A model generated the notes under the pieces. It was not told the DNA's origin. It did not search any database and saw only the letters and a list, made by a program, of their open reading frames with translations. This document shows, piece after piece, positions 1 to 8,356 of a stretch of DNA of 64,000 bases. The stretch covers positions 186,001 to 250,000 of the forward strand of contig NZ_FWFR01000001.1 in the NCBI RefSeq assembly GCF_900172325.1. Reading direction: 5' to 3'. The stretch is from Oceanibacterium hippocampi (GTDB taxonomy: Bacteria > Pseudomonadota > Alphaproteobacteria > Sneathiellales > Sneathiellaceae). The number at the start of each line of letters is the position of its first letter. The stretch's first letter is position 1. Made by a program: the position numbers and the translations under genes.

Positions 1-1
1 C

Positions 2-664
2 GACTACAACAACATGCTCGGGGTCATCATCGGCAACCTGGAACTGCTGCAGGACGAACGCCCCGACAACGAGGAGATTCAGGCCGCCATCGAACCGGCA
101 CTCAGGGCCGCCAATCGCGCAACCGAGATGACCCAACGCCTGCTCGCCTTCGGTCGGCGGCAGAATCTGGCACCGCAGCGCATCGATATCGCGTCCGCCC
201 TGCGCGAGGTCGAGCCGCTGCTGCGCCAGGGCCTCGGCGCTCGCCACGACCTGTCCATCGAGACCGAACCCGACCTTTGGCCCTGCCGGATCGACCCGAA
301 CCAGTTCGAACACATGCTGGTCGGGCTGGTCGTGAACGGCCGCGATGCCATGCCGCTCGGCGGCACCCTGCTGATCCGGGCCGCGAACCGCGGATCGATG
401 CGGCACGAGGCGGACGGGACGACGGAGCCCGACGAGGGCGATTTCGTCTGCCTCAGCATCGCTGACAGTGGTCGCGGCATTCCGCAGGACGAGATCGAGC
501 GGATCTTCGAGCCCTATTTCACCACCAAGGGCCGATCCGGCCATCGCGGCCTGGGACTGTCCATGGTGCACGGCTTCGTCAAGCAGTCGGGCGGGCATCT
601 GACCGTGGAGAGCGAGGTCGGGCGCGGCAGTCGCTTCGACATCTACCTGCCCCGGGCAGCCTGA
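2..664 (+). CDS. Sensor histidine kinase, C-terminal part (cut by window start)
   Basis: This is the kinase core of a two-component sensor. The reading frame is open to the first base of the window. Its first residues, DYNNMLGVIIGNLELL, are the helix just after the phospho-acceptor His in HDFNN-type H-boxes, so that His and all sensory domains lie before position 1. The ATPase domain follows: N-box near VVNGRDAM, G1 box IADSGRGIP, and G2 box RGLGLSMVHGFVKQSGG. The protein ends at STOP 662-664 without a receiver domain. The first in-frame ATG, at 14, is inside the H-box region and is not the true start. It probably phosphorylates a separate response regulator, but none is visible in the window. 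The family call is secure; the signal sensed is unknown. Confidence 0.88.
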   Translation, partial: DYNNMLGVIIGNLELLQDERPDNEEIQAAIEPALRAANRATEMTQRLLAFGRRQNLAPQRIDIASALREVEPLLRQGLGARHDLSIETEPDLWPCRIDPNQFEHMLVGLVVNGRDAMPLGGTLLIRAANRGSMRHEADGTTEPDEGDFVCLSIADSGRGIPQDEIERIFEPYFTTKGRSGHRGLGLSMVHGFVKQSGGHLTVESEVGRGSRFDIYLPRAA

Positions 665-716
665 CGCCGGGCACGAGGCCCGGCGCCTGACGTTTCGAGA
701 CCCGCCCTGTGAGTGA

Positions 717-2135
717 TCAGCCCGGGTTGCGCGTCGCCCTGGCGGCCAAGGGAAATTGTGTGATCAGCGTGTCGATGCGGCTCTTCAATCGTGTTGTGAG
801 ACCGACCTTGTCGGCAGCATAGACGGTATCGTTGAGATCATCGGCGGCGACATCAGGTATCACGGCGTCGCGGTTGCATTGCCAGCCGGCACCGGCCGAC
901 TTCTTCGCATAGTATTTGCGCGCCATCACCCTGAGAGGATCGTCGAAGATTCTTTTGTAATTGCCGTTCTGAATTTTCACAGCCGCACGCTCTCGCGTGT
1001 AGTCTGCAGTCAGAATCGGGATATACGGGTCGAGATTACCGAGATACGCGCCGCCGCTCGGCGGTGATAAAGAGTCGCTTCCCCAAACGAAGCGAACCGA
1101 CCAGTCGTTCGTTGGGTCATTCATCGCGGCCAGCCATTCCGTGGTATCGGGTTCGTTTCCAACATCCACCACGTTCGTCAGGAACTTGGCGACATAGTCC
1201 CATGAAATGTCGAACGCGACATGCTTCAAGTCCTGGTCCGCAATGATTTTCTTCAATCGATCGAGATGCTTCGCAACCACCGCCTTCGAACGCGTCTGCG
1301 GTGTGAAGCGGCCGACGCCCGTGTGCGCCCAGATCACGCCAGGCGTCTGGTAATCCGCAAAATACTGTTTCGTCTTCGCGAGAAAGTTGTAGGTCGCGTC
1401 GAAATATGCGGCTGTGTTGACCGCATTGCTGTCAAGGAAGTCGTACATGTCGCTGTGCAGGATCACGACGAGCCCAAGTGCCGCGGCGGATCGGAACACC
1501 TGGTCGAGCGCACCGTCGTCGAAGCTCGGCCGTGCGCCGGCAACCTTTGTCGAGACGACTTCCTTGTGCACGGTGAATTCGCCAATGCCACGGAAGACGC
1601 CGGGATAGACCGCCATCATCCGCATCATGTGGTCCACCGCATGGACGTCGGCCGGGTTGAAGCCGGTAATCATCGGGTCCCAGAATGAGATGCCATTTGG
1701 CCCCGCCGTCAGACCAGTCGTATCCGAGCAATAGGCGGCGGCGATCAACGGATCGACACCGGAATAGTAATAAAGCTCAGGATGGGTATCGAGATAGTAG
1801 AACGGATGTCCAGCGCCGACGTTCGGATCAATATTCGTGGCAGTCCATGTAATGTTCGTCCCCTTGGCCGGCATTCCCGATAGCGCGGACGGGTCCCAGC
1901 GCTGCTGCAGCGGGATACCGAAAAGTGTGGAGCGCGAAATACGGTAGGAAGTGCCATTGATGACTTTCCCGGCCTTCATCGCCTCTCTGAGCGGGCGGAT
2001 CAGCATCCCGCGATCCTGATTGTAATTCAGATAGTGAAAGTGGCTGTCGTAAAGGCTCTGTTGAGCGTTCGCCGATAGCGCTGGTGTTAGTAGAAAGATC
2101 AGGCCCGCAAGCGCCGCAGCGGGGAATTGTTTCAT
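717..2135 (-). CDS. Secreted amidohydrolase-like TIM-barrel protein (paralogue 1)
   Basis: This 472-residue protein has a Sec signal peptide (MKQFPAAALAGLIFLLTPAL, cleavage near ANA-QQ, residue 24), so it should act in the periplasm. Right after the signal comes DSHFHYLNYNQD with an HxH pair (H32, H34). Later candidate metal ligands are H227 (LHSDMYD), H271 (WAHTG) and D354 (WGSDS). That order of HxH, His, His and Asp matches amidohydrolase-2-like metal-dependent hydrolases or decarboxylases. The ATG start is supported by AGGAGG about 7 bases upstream. The next gene upstream (2286-3671) is a close paralogue in the same orientation with a 150-bp gap. The substrate is unknown. Third positions look less GC-rich than in the paralogue. 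Confidence 0.75.
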   Translation of the reverse strand: MKQFPAAALAGLIFLLTPALSANAQQSLYDSHFHYLNYNQDRGMLIRPLREAMKAGKVINGTSYRISRSTLFGIPLQQRWDPSALSGMPAKGTNITWTATNIDPNVGAGHPFYYLDTHPELYYYSGVDPLIAAAYCSDTTGLTAGPNGISFWDPMITGFNPADVHAVDHMMRMMAVYPGVFRGIGEFTVHKEVVSTKVAGARPSFDDGALDQVFRSAAALGLVVILHSDMYDFLDSNAVNTAAYFDATYNFLAKTKQYFADYQTPGVIWAHTGVGRFTPQTRSKAVVAKHLDRLKKIIADQDLKHVAFDISWDYVAKFLTNVVDVGNEPDTTEWLAAMNDPTNDWSVRFVWGSDSLSPPSGGAYLGNLDPYIPILTADYTRERAAVKIQNGNYKRIFDDPLRVMARKYYAKKSAGAGWQCNRDAVIPDVAADDLNDTVYAADKVGLTTRLKSRIDTLITQFPLAARATRNPG

Positions 2136-2285
2136 GGCATCCTCCTGTTACCGGAAGCACGGCGCCGCCGCCGCACAGGAAAACGCTATCCATGATTGAA
2201 TTATTCCGCAAAACTACATTCTTTGGTATGCGGCGAAGACGCCGCCCGAAGGCGGCGTCGATATCGCAATCGGCGGCAGTCTGTT

Positions 2286-3671
2286 CTATTTCACCTGCAC
2301 GGCGCGCACGGCCCGAGGATACAACCCGATGACCTCGTCGACGTCTTTTTCGATCGCTTTCAGCAGTTCCTGGCGCTCTTCCTTCGGGTACAGGTCGTCA
2401 TATCCCTTGAACCAGTCATCGCTGGGGGGCGGTACTACAGTGTCACGTTTGCAATTCCACTTCGTTGCCCCCGTTCTATGGGCGAAATATCCGCGCGCAT
2501 AGCGCCGCAGCGGGTCGTCGAAGATCATCGCGTAATTGTCTCGCTGCATCAGACGCGCGGGCGCCTGCGTGTACGGCACCCGAAAGATGGCGTCATAATC
2601 CTTGATGACGTCCGTGTATTTCTGTTGGTTGGTAGGAGAAAGCGAGTCGCTGCCCCAGACGAAGCGCTTTCCGCGGTTCGCGTTATCATAAAGATTGGCC
2701 CAGCCGGCGGGATTGCCGCGGATGAACCGGGCGACGAAATCCCAGGCGATATCGAATCCGACATGGTTGTAGAGGGGATCGTCCAGGATCCGTTGCAAAC
2801 GGTCGAAATGGGCAAGCTGGATAGTCCGGTCCTTGGGTGCGAATCGGCCGATCCCGGTATGCGCCCAGAGCAGTCCCGGCGTTTTGTAGTTCTTGAAATA
2901 GTGACCGACATCCTTCAGCAGCAGCTTGGTCTCGTCGTAATAGGCCGCGTCCTCCGGTCCCTCGTCGAGCAGCGAATACATGTCGGAATGAAGGATCACG
3001 ACCAGCCCCAGCCGGGAAGCGACATGGATGATCTCGTGCAGTGCCTCGTTGTCGAAGCTCGGCGTCGCGCCGGCAATCTTGGTCGCCACCGCCTCCTTGT
3101 GGATGGTGAATTCGCCGATGGCCCGGAAGATCCCGGGATAGACCGTCATCATGCGGACGATATGGTCGGCGCCATGCACGTCGGCCGGGTTGAAGCCGGT
3201 AATCGACGGATCCCAGAACGGCGCGCCGTCGCGCGCGGTCAGCCCCTCGACATCATCGCAATAGGCTTCCGCGATCAGCGGATCGACGCCGCTGTAATAA
3301 TAGAGCTCGGAATGGGTCGGCAGGTAATAGACGGGCTCGTCATCGGGAATGGAAGGCGCACCCCAGGTGAAGCTGCCGTCCCCGTGACCGGCGTCGCGGG
3401 CGAGCAGGGCCGAGGGGTCCCAGCGCTGCTGCAGGGGGATCCCGAACAGGGTCGAACGGGTGACTGAATAGTCCGTTCGCGAATCTCCCTGAACGCCATG
3501 CGTCATCACACCCCGGACCGTGGCGATCGGCATCCCGAGATCCTGGTTGTAGTTCAGGTAATGGAAATGCGAATCATGCAGCGCCTCCTGCGCGGCGGCC
3601 GGTTCGGCCGCCCACAATCCGCCGGCGGCAAACGCCGCCGCCATGACAAGTCCCCTGAAGCAGCGCGTCAT
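2286..3671 (-). CDS. Secreted amidohydrolase-like TIM-barrel protein (paralogue 2)
   Basis: This is a 461-residue paralogue of the gene at 717-2135; the two align along their whole length, with roughly every second residue the same by eye. Its signal peptide is MTRCFRGLVMAAAFAAGGLW, with cleavage near AAA-QE. It keeps the DSHFHYLNYNQD motif (H35, H37), the LHSDMYS and WAHTGIGRF histidines and the WGSDS aspartate, so both copies look catalytically intact. The ATG is preceded by GGGAGGG. It is probably the promoter-proximal member of a two-gene unit and arose by tandem duplication. A periplasmic hydrolytic or lyase role on a small organic molecule is inferred from the fold; the substrate cannot be read from sequence. 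Confidence 0.75.
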   Translation of the reverse strand: MTRCFRGLVMAAAFAAGGLWAAEPAAAQEALHDSHFHYLNYNQDLGMPIATVRGVMTHGVQGDSRTDYSVTRSTLFGIPLQQRWDPSALLARDAGHGDGSFTWGAPSIPDDEPVYYLPTHSELYYYSGVDPLIAEAYCDDVEGLTARDGAPFWDPSITGFNPADVHGADHIVRMMTVYPGIFRAIGEFTIHKEAVATKIAGATPSFDNEALHEIIHVASRLGLVVILHSDMYSLLDEGPEDAAYYDETKLLLKDVGHYFKNYKTPGLLWAHTGIGRFAPKDRTIQLAHFDRLQRILDDPLYNHVGFDIAWDFVARFIRGNPAGWANLYDNANRGKRFVWGSDSLSPTNQQKYTDVIKDYDAIFRVPYTQAPARLMQRDNYAMIFDDPLRRYARGYFAHRTGATKWNCKRDTVVPPPSDDWFKGYDDLYPKEERQELLKAIEKDVDEVIGLYPRAVRAVQVK

Positions 3672-3753
3672 TCGATCCCTCCCTTGGCCAGGCCGGCGCC
3701 ATGCCGGCGGTCAATGCCCGCATAACTAGCAGTGATAATTTTTATTCTCCAAT

Positions 3754-4515
3754 TTACATACATTGGCACGCGCAGCCCTCGGGCCCCGGCGGCGCGACGG
3801 AGCGCAGCAGGATCGCCTCGACCTGGCAGAGCGGGCGGCCGCTGTCCGCGGCCCAGGCGTTGAAGAGCGCCTGCAGGATGTCCTGCGACGGCCGGGCCGG
3901 CCGGTCGCCCCCGTCGATTTCGACGACGGACCAGTAACGAAGGGCGTCCGCGAGGTCCGGCGTCGGCACGAAACCGTCCTTGCCGATCCGTCGCAGCAGC
4001 AACGCAGCGGAAGCGACCCCGAGAAAGCGGAACTCGGCGGCGAGCCGGTGCCACAGCCCGGTGATGTCGCGGACCGGCCATTCGGCGACGGCCAGCGCCA
4101 GGCCGCCGCGCGCGCGAAGGCGGATCAGGGCCCGCGCGTTGCGCTGCACGGCACGGATCTTCTTCGCATGCCGGATCAGCTTCTCGTCGGCGGCAAGCGC
4201 GTCCAGCCGCGCACCGTCGAAGGCGGCGACCGCGTCCGGGTCGAAGCCCTCGAACGCCGCCTCGAAATCGGGCCATTTCCGCGCCACGACCTCGATACTC
4301 TGGCCGCTTTCGAAGGTCGCGCGGGAAATCAGCGCGAGCCAGCGCCGTTCCGCGACCTCGCGCAGCGCGGCGGCCGGCCGCGGATCGGGCAGGGTCGCCG
4401 CGAGCCGCAACCTGCCGCCGGCGCGACAGGCCGCCTCGGCCCGGATCCTCCGAAAGGCGAGGCGGCCAGGCACCGGTTCAGGCGCGGGGTTGCCGGAAAT
4501 GCGGGGTTCGACCAT
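3754..4515 (-). CDS. DNA-3-methyladenine glycosylase I (Tag)-like protein
   Basis: The middle of this 253-residue protein (about residues 50-125) matches the helix-hairpin-helix core of the Tag family: ERRWLALISRATFESGQSI, then a segment ending DEKLIRHAKKIRAVQRNA. Tag enzymes excise 3-methyladenine from alkylated DNA. The Cys/His zinc site known at the two ends of E. coli Tag is not obvious here, although the C-terminus carries a small CACQC cluster. This may be a divergent Tag-like branch, so base specificity is uncertain. The ATG at 4515 has no clear ribosome-binding site and the real start could be further in. It stands alone, divergent from the hydrolase at 4663. Confidence 0.7.
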   Translation of the reverse strand: MVEPRISGNPAPEPVPGRLAFRRIRAEAACRAGGRLRLAATLPDPRPAAALREVAERRWLALISRATFESGQSIEVVARKWPDFEAAFEGFDPDAVAAFDGARLDALAADEKLIRHAKKIRAVQRNARALIRLRARGGLALAVAEWPVRDITGLWHRLAAEFRFLGVASAALLLRRIGKDGFVPTPDLADALRYWSVVEIDGGDRPARPSQDILQALFNAWAADSGRPLCQVEAILLRSVAPPGPEGCACQCM

Positions 4516-4662
4516 ATGGCAGGGACGATTGGCGGCACGGTTCCGTGAACCCGCCCGCCCGGGTCGGCGGCCCGCGGGCTTGTCGCGCCCCGCCGCTTCG
4601 CCGATAATCGCGCGCCGCGACCGGCCCCGCCCGTTCCGCTACCGAGGTTTCGAGAGTTTGTC

Positions 4663-5307
4663 ATGAGCCAGCCGCTGCAAGCGACGGTCATTCCCGTCAC
4701 GCCGTTCCAGCAGAATTCGACGCTGTTCTGGTGCACCGCGACAAAGCGGGGCGCCGTGGTCGATCCGGGCGGCGATCTCGACCGCATCATGGCGGCGGTC
4801 GAGCAGCATGGCGTGACGCTCGAGAAGATCCTGGTCACGCATGGCCATATCGACCATGCGGGCGGCGTCGCCGAGCTTGCCGAGACCAAGAACCTGCCGA
4901 TCGAGGGGCCGCAGAAGGAAGACAGTTTCTGGATCGACCAGCTGGAGGAACAGGGTCAGCGCTTCGGTTTCGCCGGCGCCCGCGTCTTCACGCCCGATCG
5001 CTGGCTGAACGACGGCGACCGGGTGACGGTGGGCGAGCTCGAACTGTCGGCGATCCACTGTCCCGGGCACACGCCCGGCCATATCGTCTTCTACTATGCC
5101 CCGATGCGGCTTGCGATCGTCGGCGACGTACTGTTCCAGGGATCGATCGGCCGCACCGATTTCCCGCGCGGCGATCACGCTGCGCTGCTGTCCTCGATCA
5201 AGGACAAGCTCTGGCCGCTTGGCAACGATGTCACCTTCATTCCCGGCCACGGGCCGCTGTCGACCTTCGGGGACGAGCGGCGCAGCAACCCCTTCGTGCA
5301 CGATTGA
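4663..5307 (+). CDS. MBL-fold metallo-hydrolase (glyoxalase II / YcbL-like)
   Basis: This 214-residue cytosolic hydrolase of the metallo-beta-lactamase fold has the metal motif THGHIDHAGG (residues about 62-71), the second His at HCPGHTPGH, the bridging Asp in IVGDVLF, and a last His in IPGHGPLS. It lacks the C-terminal helical domain of true GloB, which fits the short YcbL-like group acting on thioesters of glutathione or similar thiols. The specific substrate is inferred only. The ATG at 4663 follows a weak GAGAG. It ends 7 bp from the convergent beta-CASP gene, which has the same fold but is not a close relative. Confidence 0.82.
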   Translation: MSQPLQATVIPVTPFQQNSTLFWCTATKRGAVVDPGGDLDRIMAAVEQHGVTLEKILVTHGHIDHAGGVAELAETKNLPIEGPQKEDSFWIDQLEEQGQRFGFAGARVFTPDRWLNDGDRVTVGELELSAIHCPGHTPGHIVFYYAPMRLAIVGDVLFQGSIGRTDFPRGDHAALLSSIKDKLWPLGNDVTFIPGHGPLSTFGDERRSNPFVHD

Positions 5308-5314
5308 CAGGCCG

Positions 5315-6703
5315 TCAGTCGAGCCGGACGCTGTCGCGGTATTCCGGCACGACGGCGTTCCAGCCGAGCTCCTCCTTGATCCGGTGGCGCAGGGCATCCG
5401 CCGCCGCCGGCTCACCGTGGGTGACGAAGGTCATCGCCGGCGCCGTCTCGAAGCCGCCCAGCCAGGCCATCAGCCCGTCGCTGTCGGCATGTGACGAGAG
5501 CATCTCGAGATTGTGGACCTCGGCTCTGATCGGCACGTAGCCGCCATGGATCTTTACGCTCTCCGCGCCGGCGACGATCGCCGCGCCGCGCGTGCCGCCC
5601 GCCTGGAACCCGGCGAAGACAAGCGCGTTTCGCTCATCGCCGGCGAGATGCTTCAGGTGATGCAGGACCCGCCCGCCGGTCGCCATGCCGCTCGCCGAGA
5701 TGATGATCTTCGGCATCCGGTTGCCGTTGAGCGCGATAGATTCTTCCGCCGTGCGAACATAGCGCGCCACCGCGCAGACGGCGCGGGCCTCGGCAGCGCT
5801 CAGCCGGTGCTCGGCCGAATGGTGGCGGAACAACTCGCTTGCGTCGATGCTCATGGGGCTGTCGAGGAAGACCGGAATATCGGGGATCGCGCCCCGCGCC
5901 TTCAGCCGCTCGAGATGATAGAGCAGGCTCTGCGCCCGCCCGACGGCGAAGGACGGGATCAGCACCGTCCCGCCGCGGCTGGCCACCCGGACGATGATCT
6001 CGCGCAGCGTCTCCTGGGGATCGCCGTCGAGGTGGCGGCGGTCGCCGTAGGTCGATTCGACGACCAGGTAGTCGGCCGCCCGGATCGTCGTCGGCGGCAC
6101 CATGATCGGATCGGCGCGACGTCCGAGATCGCCGCTGAAGACGATTGTCCGGCCGTCGACTTCAAGTTCGACGATCGCGGCGCCGAGGATATGGCCGGCC
6201 GGGCGCAGCCGGAACCGGATCCGTCGGGAGATCCGGCGCCAGTGATCGAATGGCACCGGCAGCAGCCGCTCAAGGGCAACCTCGGCATCGCGCCGGGTGT
6301 AGAGCGGTTTGGCCGGCTTGTGCCGGGAGAACCCGTGCCGGTTGGCGAACTCAGCGTCCTTTTCCTGCAGGAATCCGCTGTCCGGCAGCAGGATCGCGGC
6401 CAGGTCGCAGGTCGCGTCGGTGGCATGGACCGCGCCCCGGAAGCCATCGCGGACGAAGGCCGGCAGATAGCCGCTGTGATCGATATGGGCGTGCGTGAGA
6501 ATGACCGCATCGACCTTGGCCGGGGCGAAGGGAAGCGGCGCCCGATTCCGAAGGCGGAGTTGCTTGAAGCCCTGGAACAGCCCGCAATCGACGAGCACGC
6601 GCTGGCGCCCGACCTCGATCAGGTATTTCGACCCGGTGACGGTGCCGACGGCGCCATGAAAGCCGAGCGTCAGGGAACTGGCGGCTGCGCGCGCCGCGCT
6701 CAC
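5315..6703 (-). CDS. Beta-CASP metallo-beta-lactamase RNA-processing exonuclease-like protein
   Basis: A 462-residue protein. The MBL core has HAHIDH (residues 71-76) and a GDLG metal Asp. The beta-CASP part has PSFAVGRAQSLLYHLERL, SASGMATGGR, a HGGYVPIRAEV segment and the final SSHAD. Relatives (CPSF73-like, RNase J-like, YsjA types) act on RNA. The start is GTG at 6701-6703, whose GTGA overlaps the TGA stop of the upstream lysE gene by 4 bp, implying translational coupling. An open frame continues upstream to 7345, but that stretch is only the lysE gene in another frame and has no protein character. The nuclease role is inferred from the family. Confidence 0.85.
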   Translation of the reverse strand: MSAARAAASSLTLGFHGAVGTVTGSKYLIEVGRQRVLVDCGLFQGFKQLRLRNRAPLPFAPAKVDAVILTHAHIDHSGYLPAFVRDGFRGAVHATDATCDLAAILLPDSGFLQEKDAEFANRHGFSRHKPAKPLYTRRDAEVALERLLPVPFDHWRRISRRIRFRLRPAGHILGAAIVELEVDGRTIVFSGDLGRRADPIMVPPTTIRAADYLVVESTYGDRRHLDGDPQETLREIIVRVASRGGTVLIPSFAVGRAQSLLYHLERLKARGAIPDIPVFLDSPMSIDASELFRHHSAEHRLSAAEARAVCAVARYVRTAEESIALNGNRMPKIIISASGMATGGRVLHHLKHLAGDERNALVFAGFQAGGTRGAAIVAGAESVKIHGGYVPIRAEVHNLEMLSSHADSDGLMAWLGGFETAPAMTFVTHGEPAAADALRHRIKEELGWNAVVPEYRDSVRLD

Positions 6704-7326
6704 CGGGCCTGCCTGAGCGCCACGGTGACGATGCCCGCGCCGATTAGCGCCGTGCCGCCCAGGCGATTGAAGATCCTGATCGCCCGCGGCGTGCCGAGAA
6801 AGCGGCGGGCACCGCCGGCGGCCATCGCGTAGGCAGCCGCGTTGAGCGTCGCCAGCCCGACGAAGGTCGCCGCGATGATCGCGGCCTGCGGCACCGGCGG
6901 CGCCGACGGGCTCATGAACTGCGGCAGGAAGGCGATGAAGAAGGCGATGCTCTTCGGGTTCGTCGCGGTCACCGCATAGGCGTGCCAGAGCATTGCCCGG
7001 CCGCTTTTCCGCGATGTCGCCGGATCTCCCGCCGGGCTTTCCGGGCGGGCCCGCCAGAGCCGGACGCCGAGATAGACCAGATAGGCGGCACCGACGATTT
7101 TCAGCAACGTGAAGAGGCTGGCAGAGGCGGCGAGCAGCGCGCCGAGCCCGGCGAGCGCCAGACTGATCGATGTCAGGTCGCCGAGCGCCACACCGCTGAC
7201 CGTGTGCAGCGCCGCCCGTCGCCCCTGACCCAGCGCATAGGCAACGACGAGCAATATCGTCGGGCCGGGAATCAGCAGGACGATCTCGGTCGCGACGACG
7301 AAGGCAATCCAGGTTTCGAGCGGCAT
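6700..7326 (-). CDS. LysE/RhtB-family amino-acid exporter
   Basis: A 208-residue inner-membrane protein with about six hydrophobic helices. It has the LysE N-terminal signature: a helix around residues 5-27, then PGPTILLVVAYALGQGRRAA, and a conserved TNPKSIAFFIAFLPQF segment in the middle. The family exports amino acids or homoserine-lactone-like molecules by proton exchange. The TGA stop overlaps the GTG start of the downstream beta-CASP gene, so the two are co-translated even though their functions seem unrelated. A strong hairpin at 7425-7450 separates it from the cold-shock gene upstream. The exported substrate cannot be read from the sequence. Confidence 0.85.
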   Translation of the reverse strand: MPLETWIAFVVATEIVLLIPGPTILLVVAYALGQGRRAALHTVSGVALGDLTSISLALAGLGALLAASASLFTLLKIVGAAYLVYLGVRLWRARPESPAGDPATSRKSGRAMLWHAYAVTATNPKSIAFFIAFLPQFMSPSAPPVPQAAIIAATFVGLATLNAAAYAMAAGGARRFLGTPRAIRIFNRLGGTALIGAGIVTVALRQAR

Positions 7327-7424
7327 CGGCGTCCCCCCGGCTCAAGTTGGCACAACCCCGAGCCTAGCGCCGACGCGAGCCACGCGCGAGGCGTGAAATC
7401 GACCGTAGTGACGCGCGAACGAAA

Positions 7425-7450
7425 AAGGCGGCCCCCTGGGGGGCCGCCTT
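7425..7450 (-). terminator. Intrinsic terminator after the cold-shock gene
   Basis: A perfect 11-bp stem (AAGGCGGCCCC / GGGGCCGCCTT, 4-base loop) ends, on the minus strand, in a run of T complementary to AAAAA at 7422-7426. It lies 76 bp past the cold-shock stop and isolates that gene from lysE. Confidence 0.8.
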
Positions 7451-7490
7451 CATCGCGGTATCGAGACCGTTCGGTCAGATCGCCTGTGCC

Positions 7491-7517
7491 GGCCGCCTGC
7501 GCAAGGCGCGGGCGGCC
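7491..7517 (-). ncRNA. GC-rich hairpin in the cold-shock mRNA 3' end
   Basis: GGCCGCC at 7491-7497 pairs with GGCGGCC at 7511-7517, and an inner GCGC / GCGC stem closes an AAG loop. It lies just 9 bp past the cold-shock stop and before the terminator at 7425-7450. It may protect the mRNA from 3' exonucleases. It could also be a chance product of high GC; its function is inferred. Confidence 0.4.
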
Positions 7518-7525
7518 GAGGGCAA

Positions 7526-7732
7526 TCAGACGGTCTTGAGATTGGTCGCGGCTTCCTTGCCGTTGCGGCCCGTCTCCAGCTCGTAGCGGACCTTCTGGCC
7601 CTCATCGAGGCTGGAAAGACCGGCCTGCTCGACGGCCGAGATATGCACGAACACATCCTTCGAACCATCTTCCGGCGTGATGAAGCCATAGCCTTTGACG
7701 GCGTTGAACCACTTGACGGTTCCAGTATCCAT
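7526..7732 (-). CDS. cspA: Cold-shock protein (CspA family)
   Basis: A 68-residue single OB-fold protein. RNP1 is KGYGFITPE (residues about 13-21) and RNP2 is DVFVHISAV (about 27-35). These bind single-stranded RNA or DNA and keep mRNA unfolded in the cold or in stationary phase. Length and motifs are standard for the family. It is monocistronic: a terminator at 7425-7450 follows and a 624-bp gene-free stretch precedes it. The long leader with a strong hairpin near the start codon (7762-7784) is like other csp genes, whose 5' leaders control translation by temperature. Which Csp paralogue this is cannot be decided here, so the symbol is generic. Confidence 0.93.
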   Translation of the reverse strand: MDTGTVKWFNAVKGYGFITPEDGSKDVFVHISAVEQAGLSSLDEGQKVRYELETGRNGKEAATNLKTV

Positions 7733-8356
7733 AGTGTGTCTCTTTTTCGATCAATGTCAGGCCCCTCCGCCACCGACGGAGGGGTGTCTTTGCGCTGAAT
7801 TCCTGGGGGCATGAGGCTTGGTCGCGATGACGAAGCGGAAGACGCCGGGTCTTCAAAGCTGACCGCGTATGTAGTGAGCCACAGCAAAAGGGCAATCGAA
7901 AAATCGAATATGCCTGCATTTCAGGCGGCGCTATGGCTGTGGCGCCACAGTCCGCGTCCGGCCCGCCCGGGTCCGGCGAGGCCGGTTGGCGACCGGACGG
8001 ACGGCCTTCGATCAGGGATCCCGGACACGCCTGTTCCGCCTTCCGTCATGTGACGGCGGCCGCATCTTTAATCGCAATTCTCGCATTTAGCAGGACGTAA
8101 AGGAATGCTCGGGTTAAATTGGTTCGGTCGCGTCCGCCGCTTCTGACGCCCGATCGGTCTATGGAGAAACGGCCCCGGTCGACAAGGCGACGGCGGCATC
8201 CTGAACAGGGTCCCTGGCAGGGGGCGAACTGAAATACGCAGCAAGGGAGCAACATCTCCCCCCTCCGTCGCCGGGTCCGCGATCCGGGGGCAAACAACCA
8301 TAAGCCACTATCCGCAAACGATCCCGAAAACGGGACGAATCAGCGAGGAGAGAAAA
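7733..8356. other. Gene-free region between cspA and gdhA
   Basis: A 624-bp divergent intergenic region. The cspA side holds a leader with an 8-bp hairpin (7762-7784). A possible minus-strand promoter is TTGCCC, 16 bp, TACATA, at about 7866-7893. The gdhA side (8060-8130) is locally AT-richer and probably holds the gdhA promoter. The small open frames here have no ribosome-binding site or recognisable protein character. Confidence 0.6.
7762..7784 (-). promoter_or_regulatory. Hairpin in the cspA 5' leader
   Basis: CCCCTCCG at 7762-7769 is perfectly complementary to CGGAGGGG at 7777-7784 with a 7-base loop. The stem sits about 30 bases before the cspA ATG. On the mRNA it exposes or hides a purine-rich CGGAGGGG, which resembles a Shine-Dalgarno sequence, so a thermosensing or attenuating role is possible. 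That role is inference. Confidence 0.45.

Noticed and set aside
6704-7345. An N-terminal extension of 214 residues for the beta-CASP protein.
   Set aside because: This stretch is lysE in another frame; the MBL fold begins after the GTG at 6703.
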